From the NCBI RefSeq assembly GCF_000512585.2, contig NC_089245.1:2046001-2110000 (forward strand): a stretch of 64,000 nucleotides of DNA, written 5' to 3'. Shown here piece by piece: positions 12,642 to 24,374 of the stretch. Under the pieces are notes generated by a model. The model did not search any database. It was not told where the DNA came from and worked only from the letters and a program-made list of their open reading frames with translations. The position numbers and the translations under genes are program-made. This DNA comes from Kwoniella bestiolae CBS 10118. Its lineage: Eukaryota > Basidiomycota > Tremellomycetes > Tremellales > Cryptococcaceae. Every line of letters starts with the position of its first letter. The stretch's first letter is position 1.

Positions 12642-14847
12642 ATGGAGGCTTCAACCCATCAATCCCCATCCACCACCGATCCATTCGCACCCCGTCTCAC
12701 ACCAACTTTCGGTTCCACCCTCGCACCTCCTCCTACCTCACACACACCAAGGAGCGTATCAATCACGATGGAAGACTACATCACAGATAGTAAAGATGAC
12801 CAAGAGTTGGATCTCAACATGGTCCATGACTTTGGCGGTGCGGAAGGCTTAGGTGTCGACATGAGAGATTTCACTCATCACGATCAAGATGATGATCATG
12901 ATCACAAGGACAATCTTCTTGGTTAGTACCTATTTCTTCTTTTCCATTGCCGAATGTACACATGATCGCATAAGCACGATGACAGAAAGAAGAACAAAAA
13001 GCTTACTATAATTGATTGTTTGTCCTCTTTTCGCTATACGATGATTTTCTTTTCCTGCCGATGTTGTGTGAACCTCGCTTGGTCTCCTGCGCTTTACCTC
13101 GATACTCGACGTTCATTCGATGGGAATGCTTCTGTCCTTCTCGATCTTTGGAACATACCTGATCATATATATTCAATCTGTCTTTCATCCCATCTCTCGT
13201 CCCACTCTTATCATTTTCCATTTCATTTCACTTTCGTTCTATTTTTACCATATCACACAAATGGGTCTCAACTCTATACTCAATCATAATCATTTGCCAC
13301 TCTGCCCTTTCAAACCACCTTGACGTCGGTTTGATTGCTTTGGTCCGGTTGACGATGATCCCCAACAATCCCCCTCATTCAAACGATTACAACTCCTGGT
13401 CATACATCCGGGCACTGTTAGACTCATCAATCGCCACTCCTGCCATTTCCAATTCAGTCGATCAACTCACACCTCAACCTCCGACGAGTGCAGGTACGAA
13501 TGGAATGGGAGGGGATGTAACTTCGAACGTAGATGATATGTTCCAAACCGAGACTGGATTGGAAGGGGATGACGAGGATGAGGACGATGGTGGTGAGTCG
13601 CCACTTGATCGAAATGCCCATTTACATCATCCCTTCGATCATCCATCCATCCATCCGTTTGACCTGTAGCTGATATTTTGTTTGTAGATATAACTGAAGG
13701 GCCATCAGGCAAGAGACAACGAGGAGAAGGTGGACCCAGTGGATTCACCTATGTAGAGAAAGACGGTGAACCAAGTCGAAGGAAGATCAAGATTGAGTAT
13801 ATCAATGACAAGTCAAGAAGACACATCACCTTCTCTAAGAGAAAGGCAGGTATAATGAAGAAGGTGAGTTAAGCTTGGTAATTCATCTCAGACATGTCGC
13901 ATAGCTGAACTGAATGAACACCTAGGCCTACGAATTATCCATCCTTACCGGTACTCAAGTCTTACTCCTTGTGGTATCTGAGACGGGATTGGTATATACC
14001 TTTACTACGACCAAGCTTCAACCGCTTGTACAAAAAGCAGAAGGAAAGAATTTGATTCAGGTGGGTGCAGCTAATTCGTCATTGGCTGACGCAAAGTGGA
14101 ATAAGCTGACATTGCTTTCTTTAGGCATGCCTTAACGCTCCTGATGGCTTTGGCCCGGATGGTCAACCCCTCGGAGGTCCAGTCGCCCCCACCAAAGCCA
14201 AAAACGGTGGACTTGCCATCCGACCTCATAAACTCACTGCGGCCGCCTCAGCAGCTATGGCCGCCTCCGCCCAAGCAGCGTCCGACGAACATGCTTCCAA
14301 CTCCCAATCACAAGGTCAACCTCAACCCCAGGGTCAGGCCCAGGCCCACGCTCAAGCTCAAATCGATGCCGCCGCATCAATAGGTCAAGGTACGCCTGCA
14401 GCTGCAAGACCAAAGAAGAGATTACCATCCAAGAAGAGACAAGCATCAACGAACCAACAACAACCTGTCTTACCTGAATTGGATATCCCCCCTGTACCTC
14501 AGATCCCAGATATACATCGACAAGCATCGCCCAATACTCAGGGACATCCCTCTTCAGGTGGGATTATCGATCCATCCCTCCATTCACCTTTATCAGCAGG
14601 ATTCCACATGCCTCCTGAATATCAGAACCAGCAGGGACCGGGACAAGGAGGGTTGAGTCCGAACCCTCATCAACAATATTATCAACCCCCTCCACCACAA
14701 CAGGGACCTGAGGGATATCCATACTACGCTCCTCCACCTCAACATCAACACCCCCATCAACATCAACATCAACAGCATCCTCATCCGGGGTATATGAACA
14801 TGCACCATCATCAGATGTTCCAACAACAACCGCATTTGAGAGGGTAG
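12642..14847 (+). CDS. MCM1: MADS-box transcription factor, SRF/Mcm1 type
   Basis: This is an SRF-type MADS regulator, the fungal Mcm1 family that binds CArG-like sites with mating and cell-cycle cofactors. Proposed exons are 12642-12921, 13494-13592, 13688-13863, 13926-14060 and 14125-14847, giving 470 residues. The N-terminus is acidic and Ser/Thr-rich. The MADS box begins at RRKIKIEYINDKSRRHITF and continues through SKRKAGIMKKAYELSILTG, TQVLLLVVSETGLVYTFTT and the SAM region ending LIQACLNAP, close to Mcm1/SRF. The C-terminus is Gln/Pro/His-rich (QHQHPHQHQHQQHPHP), a typical activation tail. The second intron-like gap (12922-13493, 572 nt) is far longer than other introns here and contains open frame; an AG at 13458 could start exon 2 earlier in the same frame. 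The family call is near certain; the orthologue name is likely. Confidence 0.92.
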
Positions 14848-15522
14848 CTGTGGGGTGTAGGAGTATTTTGAGTGATACACGATTTGTTCATTTATTGGTT
14901 CATCTGGAAATTTCTTTTTTTTACTCTTGTTCAACACAACTTTAGTATTTGGTTATGATTCGTTTTTGGTTTTCTTCGTTTTCGTTCGATGCGGTTCAGT
15001 TCAGCTTTCGTCCCGTTCTTCTACTGATGTAGGTGTAGGTGTAGATGTAGGTGTACTGAATATACGATCTAGTTATATAAACATGTTGAGATGATACCAT
15101 CAAGTTATAGTCTATGCAACTCAAGGGAGCACTGTAAGGTCCAGAAACAAGGAGAACGAGAGCGGGACATGTGCTCCGCTGTGCGACATGGTGTGCCATG
15201 CAGCTGGAACCCGGCGGGAGAACACAGAAGAGAGAGACCTGTATGGGCATATCAGACCTCGCTGTCGAGGGGAGGAATAAGTGCGGGAACTCTGAAAGGC
15301 TCTACTAAACTGTATTCATAGAGTTGCGCCATTCCAAGTTCAGACACCTTCATTCAATGTAGCTGCAACGCACTCATATTTTGAGTTGCGTATCATATGA
15401 TGTGTGGATTATATCAACAATATGAAAGGAGAAGCGAGGTGTATGTCATTGTACTACGGATTTGGTGTACAGAACAGTAACTCTCATCGACGTCCTGTAC
15501 TGCACACGCTTCCGCTAGAACA
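14848..15522. other. Convergent 3' region after the MADS-box gene
   Basis: This region follows the MADS-box stop and precedes the end of a small minus-strand gene. It contains T-rich and TAGGTGTAGGTGTAG-like repeats (about 15030-15053), consistent with 3' untranslated sequence. No gene is supported. Confidence 0.5.
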
Positions 15523-15966
15523 TCATCTGCCATGCGTTTGAGTACCGGTCGAGGTCGAGCCGGAACCAAAACCAGTTTGAGTACCGGTCGAAGCCGTGGT
15601 ACTCTTCTCTCGTTCCGCCTTTGACGCCTCAGCAAGACTGATGGCGAAGCTCTCAGCAGCGCCGAGGGTCGTACCAGGGTTGACGCCGAAACTGTTCTCC
15701 ACCCTCGTGACGATTGCTCTGAAATGAAAATGCCCATACAGTATGAGCTCCAGCGGGAAGCAGCGGGTCGTGTGACTATCCAGACTCACGCAGCATCTGG
15801 GTATTTTTTGCTCAGCGCAGTCTTGATGTACGTGAGCTGATTCACGCTCTTGGTCCATGGATCATTGTATCTCGGTTTGGTTGTGGTGCTACTTGTTTCG
15901 CTATACAGCAAATCAAGTAAGTTGTCGTCAGTACTCTATCGATAGTAATCGAGCTTACGATGACAT
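15523..15966 (-). CDS. Small conserved-looking hypothetical protein (104 aa)
   Basis: I do not recognise this protein. Three exons join cleanly: 15966-15959 (ATGTCATC), 15900-15790 and 15718-15523, with canonical GTAAGC and GTGAGT donors and TATAG and TTCAG acceptors, giving 104 residues. The middle part reads KPRYNDPWTKSVNQLTYIKT then ALSKKYPDA, and continues with VTRVENSFGVNPGTTLGAAE, an amphipathic helical pattern. The tail is Ser/Thr/Gly-rich with two copies of STGTQT. There is no signal peptide or membrane segment. The clean splicing across an 8-nt first exon supports a real gene; function is unknown. Confidence 0.6.
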
Positions 15967-17313
15967 GGTGCGGTGTACAATACAGTACTTATGTTGTATG
16001 ATGAATGAGGAACAAGTTGTTGGTAGGGACGACGTACAGACTATTTATACCTTTTCGTGCGCTCATGTCGTTGCTGTATCAACCAACTTGACCGCCTGCG
16101 CATGCGTAACGCTCCATATCCTCGAAGAAGGCCAGAGATGGAGTATGTCCTGCGTCCCACGTCCTACCCCACTTCGCTGACCGCATCACGCTGTAGCTTA
16201 TTTTGTCGAGAAATCATCAGGTCCTTCTATTTCAAATGATGAGTGATCGAAAACGCAATCGAATTAGAAGCCGACCTATGGTAGACCTCAAGTGTGACTT
16301 GAGCACCATCAATACACCCGTAACTACCAACCTGATAGGTAAGCTCAAAGCTGTACAGGAGGACGATACGTGTTGTACTTCGACAACGCTTTAGCCCATC
16401 GAATTCAACTGGCTGCCTTCTTTCATAACTCAAATGCTCAAACGCTCAAGGCTCAACTACTGATAACTTAGGGTTCCCTGCGATAAGACCTCTAATTCGT
16501 TCAACGTACGGTACGATAAGCGTCATGACATTCCGCATTGCCCCGAGACGACGCGAAGATAGATTTTCAATCGAGTCGATCATATTGTCTTCAAATGTGT
16601 TCCCACGATGCAATGACGAGTACCCTACACAGCACAATTAGAAGACCAACCAAGATACTATGTCTCAGATCAGCGCAAGAGGTGACCTTGTGATATAGTC
16701 CTTTCATGCCAGCTTCTGAAACACCACGCATCCTATCATCATCATTGAAATAGCAGAAAGCAAAAAGCAAAATCCTCCGAAGGCATTCTCGCTTCGAGCA
16801 AGGCGCCTTCGTATTTCGTATTTTGACTAGGCATAGTCTGGGATCGTGATAAGAGACCACAAGTCAGTTCTAAGATACAGTCCACGTCACTCCTCCGTTT
16901 GATTTCTTTTTTCAGGGGTGGGGGTCAGACTCGATCTCATTGGAACTTGAGTCTCATATTGACCACCCACCTGGAAGATTTGACTTCAGGTGGTAGTACA
17001 CAGCATCGATAGAGGCGCACATCCACAAATGACCACGCGCTGATTTGATGGTTAAGTCTTACAAGACAAAGTATGCATTCATTATCACCTTGACATCTGC
17101 GCTTTTTTTTCTCTATCTTGACACTGCACTGATTTTAACAACTACAATCTTCCGTACTTCTACTTTCTATTCCGTTTCTTACCACAATATTTCCACTAAG
17201 CCACATTCTCTATAATAACAAGAGTTATAATGTCCCTTCTTCATTCTCCATGAACTCAGCCCATCCACACCTCATCTGCCCTTCAAATGTATCCAGATCC
17301 CCTGGTATTCACT
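15967..17313. other. Intergenic region with no supported gene
   Basis: I see no coding frame with family support here. Minus-strand frames near 16446-16860 lack an ATG start and splice-linked partners. The right part (about 17100-17280) is T/C-rich. Confidence 0.45.
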
Positions 17314-18707
17314 TCACTCCTCATCCATCCAGAAACCCGATTCCCCCCACCCCAACATCCTCTTCGCCTTCCCACAATCGAACAACCCCTCATTCCCTGT
17401 AATACACTTCCTCAACCGCCCTTCTTTCCCTATCTCCGGAAAATGTTTATCGAGCAGGTCCAAGGTGGAAACCTGTTGACAGATGGTAGGAGCGACAATA
17501 AAGAAGGTCTCATGTGTCCCCTCGGGGAAATACTTCGAGGGAGAGGTTAAACCCAGTAGACAAGCTCGGGACACTGCAGGTGAGGACACCCAGCCAAAGA
17601 GGTCTTTCCATGATCCCCCTAGCTCGTGTAGGGATTGCCTAGTGACGCTCTCTTCTTTGACGACCCCGTGAAATCTCAGGGAGGCGACTCTGAGGGAGGG
17701 GTATCGTCTCACGTAGGAGTCGGATTGGAGCTCGCAGAAGCTATGGGACCGGGAGTCAGCATGGTTTCTGGCTGAGCATGGACAGAACTAGGAGGAGAGA
17801 CAGTCAAAACGAAGGAGATAGTCAGGATAACACTAGGATCAAACCATGGGATGCCACTCACTATTTGCTCATTGAGTAGGCATCTTCAGGTCTGCAAGGG
17901 TGATTCTCATCTATTGGTAGATAATCGAATGTCGGTCTATGCGAGAATACTAATTGATAACGAACATGAAGTTAGCGGCTTACTGAGGGAGGAGAACAGA
18001 TGAACAAGATGACAGAAAGAATTTCGGGGTCAAACCTCCGCAGCAAAAGATACAGGAGGACTATTAAGTCGATTTGACTCACACATTCCAACGGCATTCA
18101 CACTTGATGCTAGAACTACCCTGTTTATCCCCAGCTCAGCAGCGATCGAAAGTGTATTACAAGACATGGCGACATTGGAGTTGTGCACCTCCTAATGGTT
18201 CAAATACAAAGGCTCGTCAGCTTATCCTCTCAATATTTCGCACGGGATCTTCCTGACCATCCTACGCAGACTCACATATTGTGGTTTCCCAATCCCATAC
18301 CTTCCATCCACATCCGCCCCATTGGGAATCATCGCCAAATGAATCAAAGCATTACACCCCCTATCCTTACAAGCGCCCTTGTACCCCTCGTAATCCAAAG
18401 CCGAAATCTGCTTGTACTCGTACCTCTTCTCAGCAAATTTCAGCTCCTCAGGTAATCTCGCATTCGCATTCTCCTCTGGCGAGACAATATCCATAGCTAG
18501 GACGGTATGGCCCTGTCTCAATGCCAGGTGAACGACGGCGGTGCCTACCAAGCCTGCTGAGCCGGTTATACCGATTATGAGGGGGATTTGGAAATTCGGT
18601 TGAACAGGTGACGAGGCGGGGGTATTGACGGGGGTGTACTCGGGTGTGGGGAGGGATTTGTGCGGGTTGGGGTTAGGGTTGATAGGATTGGGCGGAGGCG
18701 AGACCAT
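17314..18707 (-). CDS. NAD-dependent epimerase/dehydratase (extended SDR)
   Basis: This is an extended short-chain dehydrogenase/reductase that probably acts on a sugar nucleotide or uronate. Exons 18707-18276, 18191-18083, 17949-17862 and 17740-17314 give 351 residues. After a proline-rich N-terminus, IIGITGSAGLVGTAVVHLAL supplies the GxxGxxG dinucleotide-binding loop, and VLAMDIVSPE ends strand two with an acidic residue, which favours NAD. The active site shows VLASSVNAVG (catalytic Ser region) and DAYSMSKY, giving the YxxxK pair. It resembles the epimerases and uronate-dehydrogenase-like enzymes of the WcaG class more than classical SDRs; the substrate cannot be named. It is divergent from the dehalogenase-type hydrolase, with about 1.2 kb between the starts. 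Confidence 0.82.
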
Positions 18708-19911
18708 CCTGTCTAAGTGGAATGTGATAAGTGATTGGTTGACAGTTTTCTATTCTGGAGGGGGAGAGTGATATCTAGAAGAGGGGTCGGGTACTTTATA
18801 CAAGATCGCAATGGCTGCGTGTGAGACTGAGATTCAAATCAGGTGTGGCTCCAACAAGGTCGAGGAAGACTAGAGGGGCGATAACAACGTATGATGAGGT
18901 GGATGCTCCAATGGTTTTGATTCTATGGTATTTCGCTCTCTTCAGGTGCTTTTCCTTTCTCTACTCGACTATGAGGACAAAAGTGAATTAATAACGTCTC
19001 CTTTCTTCTCAGCATGCAGGCCAAAAAGCAACGAACTTGCAATGTAATTTGGGAGAATGAGATCCCCCACTCACGCTCCCCACTTTTAAACCTATATATA
19101 CCCTTTTCTGATACTCGAAGGATCTGACTGATGATCAATGTGAATTGCCGAGAAGGTCGTGGTTGGTAAACTTTATATACAAGGTGATCTTCTGGATCCC
19201 ATTCGTAGCCTCGGACTAGTAAAGTGATACAGGACGTGACGGTTGTTTCACATCGTAGTTTGTGTGTCGTATGCAAGGATCCCCCTCTCCATTTGATTGG
19301 AAAGAAATCTCTATCCTATTCTGTCCTGCCCAAAGACTAGAGGATGTGATATCTCGATGTTGCGATTGTTCAAGTAAACAAGTGAATTATGAGGAAAATA
19401 AGGGATCGGCGTCCTCGCCTTTGGGTGTTGAGTGCGAGTTGGGCTAAACTTCTCTTGTGTGTGTAAGAATACTGTCCTGCATGTAGACGGTCAAGACGAT
19501 CTTATGAGTCCGTCTCAACCTTTTGGTTTGTATGTCGATCGGAGGAAAAGACAGAATAAGGGGACGAGGAGTGATTGTGTCATATTACGGAGACCCCAAA
19601 CTCCATAACCTGTCCTTGTCCCTGGTTGAAAGCCGAAACAATCGGTAAAAGTAATGTTTGAGGGGGAATGATATGATGACATACATATGCTGTAGTAGCA
19701 AGCAATGTTGATGATAAACAACCTATCAACACTATCAATACACATCCACAGACTCTGCTGATCCGCACCATCAATCACACACACACATACACACAATCAA
19801 AAAGGCACTCGAAGTGATACAATCCAATACATCATTTCGATCAATCAACCCCATATATTCCCGACAACCGAGGACATTTACAACCCTTTTGTCATCCGAT
19901 ATCAAACCAAG
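18708..19911. promoter_or_regulatory. Divergent region between the epimerase and the hydrolase
   Basis: About 1.2 kb separates two divergent ATGs. TTTAAACCTATATATACC near 19085-19102 is TATA-like, and a CA-rich leader (about 19770-19800) lies before the hydrolase. Open frames here are not supported as genes. Confidence 0.45.
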
Positions 19912-21611
19912 ATGACTCCTTTTGAGGGGTTCGAGTCGGTTCAAGTGCCAGTTCATAGTAGATGTTTGAATAAGCAGCTAAGCATATATTGCAGGATAAA
20001 AGGGATTGCCAGTGCGAGTGGGGACAAGGAGAAGGCGGTGTTACTTTTACATGGATATCCTCAGACCGGCCAGTGAGTGAGCTTGTCATATTCGAGAGTG
20101 GTCGTCATGTGAGAGAATAGTGCAACTCGTAAACCGGGATCGTGTCACCATGAGGCAGAGTGAAACAATTCTACTGGTAGGGTACGGGCAAATCGGCGAG
20201 AGAGCTTTGACCATGCTTGTGCTCGTGCAAGAAAGGGCACAAGGTTAGGGCGTAACAACATGAGTACAAGCACGGGTGATCGGGACCGGATTCATGTTCA
20301 GATGTTTACAACCCCAAAGGATATGCCTCCGAAGGAGACGATTTTCTGACAATGACATCGCGATTCCCATTCTAGTATTTGGCACAAGATAGCTCCCAAG
20401 TTAGCTGAGAGGTATACAGTCGTTGTAGCGGATCTGCGAGGTATGTGATCTATCCGAGAAATACCTTGCTGGTATTGCCTAACTTTGTAAGAATATGTGA
20501 TATACTGAAAGTTCTGATATCGACATAGGATATGGCCAGTCGTCTAAACCCCCTGGATCCGAGAATCATGAAGAGTATTGCAAACGTGAGATGGCAGAGG
20601 ATCAAGTCCAGGTAATGTGAGTGCTTTTCTTCTCTTCGGTATTCCGTCTTGAGCCTTGCTTTTCTCCAGCCTATACCGTCGTTGTTAAGTATGGACTGAA
20701 TGATGAATCTCCAGGCAACATTTCGGATTCTCGTCCTTCTACATCATAGCGCACGACAGAGGAGCGAGAGTGTCCCATAGACTAGCGCTGGACCACCCCG
20801 GAAGAGTTAGGGGGATGATGTTACTGGATATTGCACCGACGCTTTATATGTATGATCATACTGATATGGCTTTTGTGAGTTACTGTTCCTCATTACGAAC
20901 CCCCTAAGAGAGCTGGTGTCTTGTACGTTGATGCTGATTTCGGTTGGGAGTACAGGCGAAAGGGTATTGGCATTGGTTTTTCCTCATTCAACCGTCACCT
21001 GGACCTGTGAGTTGCGCTGCATGTTTCCTACTGAGCGAGTTATAGACAAGCTGATTTGGGTACAATGACGATGCCATTGGAAAAAGGAAAACATGATCAT
21101 GTCTGGACCCGAAGCATTCTGGAACAACATGGCAGGCAGACCATCACATAAGGGTGTGAAGTGGTCTAATGAAGATCTGAAGGAGTACAAGGAAAAGTTC
21201 TTCACGCCCGAGTGTATACACGCTGTGAGTCATTCTGCGACCCTCCATCTCACTCCCATTTCGGGTTCGACTCAGCCATCCATGCGCACCCTCGATTCAT
21301 TTCACTGAAACATGCTGACCTTGCCTTCACAGACATGCGAAGATTACCGCGCCTCAGCAACCATAGACCTCACGCACGATCGTCAGTCTCTCTCTTCCGG
21401 AGAGAAACTCTCCATTCCCAGATTAGTAGTACTGTGGGGTAAGAAAGGTATGATTCAATCGTACCACTCGGGAGACGTAGTTGGACTATGGAAGGAATGG
21501 ACGGATGGGAAGGTGGAAGTTAGAGGTAAGGGCGTGGAAGGGGGTCATTATATTCCTGAAGAGAGGTGGGAGGACGTGCTGGAAGAGAGCGAGTGGTTAC
21601 TGCGGGGTTAG
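19912..21611 (+). CDS. Alpha/beta hydrolase of the haloacetate (fluoroacetate) dehalogenase type
   Basis: This is a cytosolic alpha/beta hydrolase that looks like a haloacetate dehalogenase. Exons are 19912-20072, 20376-20440, 20529-20616, 20715-20874, 20956-21006, 21087-21224 and 21333-21611, giving 313 residues. Motifs in order are the oxyanion HGYPQTGHIWHK (about 46-57), VVVADLRGYGQSS, the nucleophile elbow IIAHDRGARVSHRLALDHPG with Asp119 in place of Ser, the halide-binding pair in YWHWFF (His164-Trp165), EDYRA (Tyr226), and EGGHYIPEE with the catalytic His293. These match the known catalytic and halide-contact positions of fluoroacetate dehalogenases. The family also includes epoxide hydrolases, but the His-Trp pair argues for dehalogenase chemistry. 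The first intron (303 nt) is unusually long for this window. No secretion signal is seen. Confidence 0.87.
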
Positions 21612-21845
21612 TTGGAGTTTACCCTTCAACACTGATGGGAAAGTTTGGAGCAACTTGTCCCTGTGTTCAGATTGTGAGTCGTAGGTCAAGATGCATGACT
21701 CCTTCACTGTTTCACTATACCGTTGTGGTGCATAGTTCAAATTCGAATGACCATACTGATCTGTCAATCCCGGAAAGATCTATACAAGTTCGCAAATAGG
21801 TTCTTAAGGGCAACTACGGCTGAACATTCAAATAAGTTCAATTCC

Positions 21846-22282
21846 TCACACCTTGGTAGCTGAATTCAAGACTGATCGAACGGTGCTGAAAATTGATGAT
21901 CTCGGGACCGAAGCCCTGGACGTATCGCTCTTAGTGGTCGATTTCGCCTTCTCATCGAGTATACTAGCCTGATCACCACCTTCTGAGAGGGCTGTTATAG
22001 TAGATGTAGATGATTTGGGATCTTCCTGCTCGATGATGCGTCAGCCATACTGCGTTTACCATGTATATTCCAACACCAACCCACAAGTCTCGTCCAGCGA
22101 CTGCTAGAAGAACCGTTGACGTCGTTCAACCATTCTTTCCTCAGTTGTGAAGCAGCGGTATCCATCGCTTCTTGTTTGGTTCGCACGTCAGCGCCTCGCC
22201 TCATTCGCCTCAGTGGACGTGAGGCACCGGCCGAGGAGCATGTCGATTCGACTGTCGAGGCGATATCGCTTTTCTCACTCAT
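21846..22282 (-). CDS. Small hypothetical Ser-rich protein
   Basis: I do not recognise this protein. An ATG at 22282 opens MSEKSDIASTVESTCSSAGA, followed by an RRMRRGADVRTKQEAMDTAA segment that looks helical. With a donor at 22084 (GTGGGT) and an acceptor before 21968 the frame continues as ASILDEKAKSTTKSDTSRAS to a stop at 21846-21848, giving 106 residues. The donor is weaker than usual; a GTAAAC donor at about 22058 is the alternative but leads to an early stop. The gene is convergent with the dehalogenase-type hydrolase. Existence is plausible, not certain. Confidence 0.4.
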
Positions 22283-23275
22283 GGTTGCTATACTTTCTGA
22301 AAAGCTTTCTATTTCGGAGATTAGTCCTAATTTTATCTAATTCAATTCTTATTCAAATTGAGGTGAGAGGATAAGCAGCTGCAACACAGACCAATCCTTG
22401 ATATATATACACCTGATGAGGAGTTGTCTCAGCTGGTGATGTCGTACGAGGGGGTTTCAATCCAGTGCCAACGGGGTGGCAAACGCCTCAATGGAAGATA
22501 GAAGAGAGAGGAACGTCTGCTGCTGTACTCGACGGAAGGTTGCTGAGTATCGCTAGAAGGAGGACGGGAGGCCGCTGTGTGTTTTTGCTTTCTTTCTCGT
22601 CTACGTCAAACTCAACTCCGACTTGGGACCAAATTGCAAATTGAATTCATCGGACTTTCGATAATGTTGGAATAACAAGTAAGCTAGAACAGTCTGAGGG
22701 CTCGACATTTGAAATTGGAATGACTCTTCCTTTGACTTTGTTTCAGGGGTGAATGTCCCATTGGATATATCAGGAGCTCAGCCTTGAAATGATCCGTATG
22801 CCTTCTAATCCGGTTTGTCGTTCAAACCACCGGACACAGGAGTTTCGACTCGTTCGTTCGTCCGGTTGGCCGGTACATTCTCAATTTTGGTTGTATCTAT
22901 GTCCAATACCCCATGAGAGGATAAAACAGATGCGGGACGGGGCACTTAGGTACGCGTTCCGGTGATGAACAGTCTGAAGGTCCTCCTGGACGGACTGAGA
23001 CACGCTGAGTACTGCCGTAGTTACCAAAAGAAACATGGGCAATGAATGCATGATCCGGCCGTGTATGAGTAGTCGCTACAGTGATTAAGAGATCGAACCA
23101 TACGACACTACGGTATCTTACATATTCGAAAAGTCCAGCCTTTCGTCCTTCTATAAATGAGGAACCAGCGCTCAACACGACCACGACTGATGCCCAGAGA
23201 TAGAGGTCCAATCGATATCATATTTTGTGATGGTACTCCAATGGGTCTTGTTTTGAAATCCAGACAGCGAGAAGT
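22283..23275. other. Intergenic region with no supported gene
   Basis: This is about 1 kb between two small minus-strand genes. It contains only short frames without start codons, splice links or family resemblance. Confidence 0.45.
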
Positions 23276-23831
23276 TTACGCCACACCAGCCTGTATTCCC
23301 TCATGTATCATCCCACCAACCGTGCCTCTCCCTTCCACCAGCGTCTTGGCAATCTCGGTGACTTCGTCCATCTGCTCTTCCACACCCGTCTGCAGAGCGT
23401 TCGACATGACTTCTTTCAATGTTACTCCTGCGTCCGCCTCGAGTGTCTGAGTGACTAATGTACGTGTCGAGGAGATTGTCGAAGTGGATGGACCGGGAAG
23501 GGAGTTGAGTGTAGTTGATATGGTGGCTGTGGTAGAGGTAGTCTGTGTAGGGAGGTGAGAGAGATGTTGAGATAGTAAGGATGGTTCCCCTACTCATCCT
23601 CTTCTCAGCATTTTGACGATGAAGATGGAATATTGGATGAGACAACTCACCTCCGATGACTTCCTTGACACTGGCTTCGGCCGCCTGCCTCACAGCTACA
23701 GGATTCATCTCCATGATAACATTCCTCTCCACTACCTCTAATCCACCCGTACGGGCTGCTACTGCCATCTCGGAAGTCAAGACGGCAGCTTCTTCTCTCA
23801 CGGCGGACATCATCGTTCGTACTGCTGCCAT
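23276..23831 (-). CDS. Small helical hypothetical protein (143 aa)
   Basis: I do not recognise this protein. Two exons, 23831-23651 and 23526-23276, join in frame (donor GTGAGT, acceptor CCACAG) to 143 residues. Both halves are predicted-helix-like and rich in Ala, Val, Glu and Met: the N-terminal half contains EEAAVLTSEMAVAARTGGLE and VRQAAEASVKEVIG; the C-terminal half contains GVTLKEVMSNALQTGVEEQM and ends GGMIHEGIQAGVA. A Ser/Thr/Pro linker lies between. The two halves share a VKEVIG / LKEVMS-like motif, so an internal duplication is possible. No signal peptide or membrane segment is seen. Confidence 0.6.
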
Positions 23832-24310
23832 TGATTATTATAGGATATTGAATGTAGAAGGAGTTGTAAAGATGAGACAGGGGATCGTAAACGATTTTAC
23901 TCGTGTTGAGGTGATTACAATGGGTTGGAATGATTATAGGAATATGATGTGTTGGGAGTAGAAGGGGATATGGGGAGATGATGAATGAGCTATATAAGTT
24001 GTCGAGTGGCGAGCTCCAGCCGAAAACAGACAAATCAAAGTGAGAGTGAAGTGATCATCAGGCACAGTCGAAGTGACGTAGTATCACACAGTCTAATCGA
24101 CGATTACAGATCTGTCAATTGCGAGTAATGCAGAACAGGATAAAGAAATCGTAATCATCATTAGGAAGATGAATTACTTGTGATTTGGATTTATGGTAAT
24201 TTATCCCACCTGGTTCAACTCCTCATTTGATTCCGTGTTGTTCCTCCTCAACGTCTTTGGGATGTTGCTGATGTATTGTCGATTGTACTTTACTTTATAC
24301 GATTTCATAG

Positions 24311-24356
24311 ATATACATATACACATATACACATATACACATATACACATATACAC
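24311..24356. repeat. (ATATACAC)n octanucleotide microsatellite
   Basis: About five and a half near-perfect copies of an 8-bp ATATACAC unit end some 20 bp before the THP3 start codon, so they probably lie in its core promoter or short leader. Confidence 0.9.
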
Positions 24357-24374
24357 CACTCACCGTAGCTCACA

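Noticed and set aside
13006..13323. Frames inside the long MADS-gene intron
   Set aside because: T/C-rich intron sequence; neither frame connects in phase to the neighbouring exons.
16446..16860. Minus-strand frames that could form a small gene
   Set aside because: The upstream frame has no ATG start, the two frames do not join through a convincing intron, and no family resemblance is seen.
18923..19276. Minus-strand frame in the epimerase-hydrolase intergenic region
   Set aside because: It overlaps TATA-like sequence and has no recognisable motif or partner exon.
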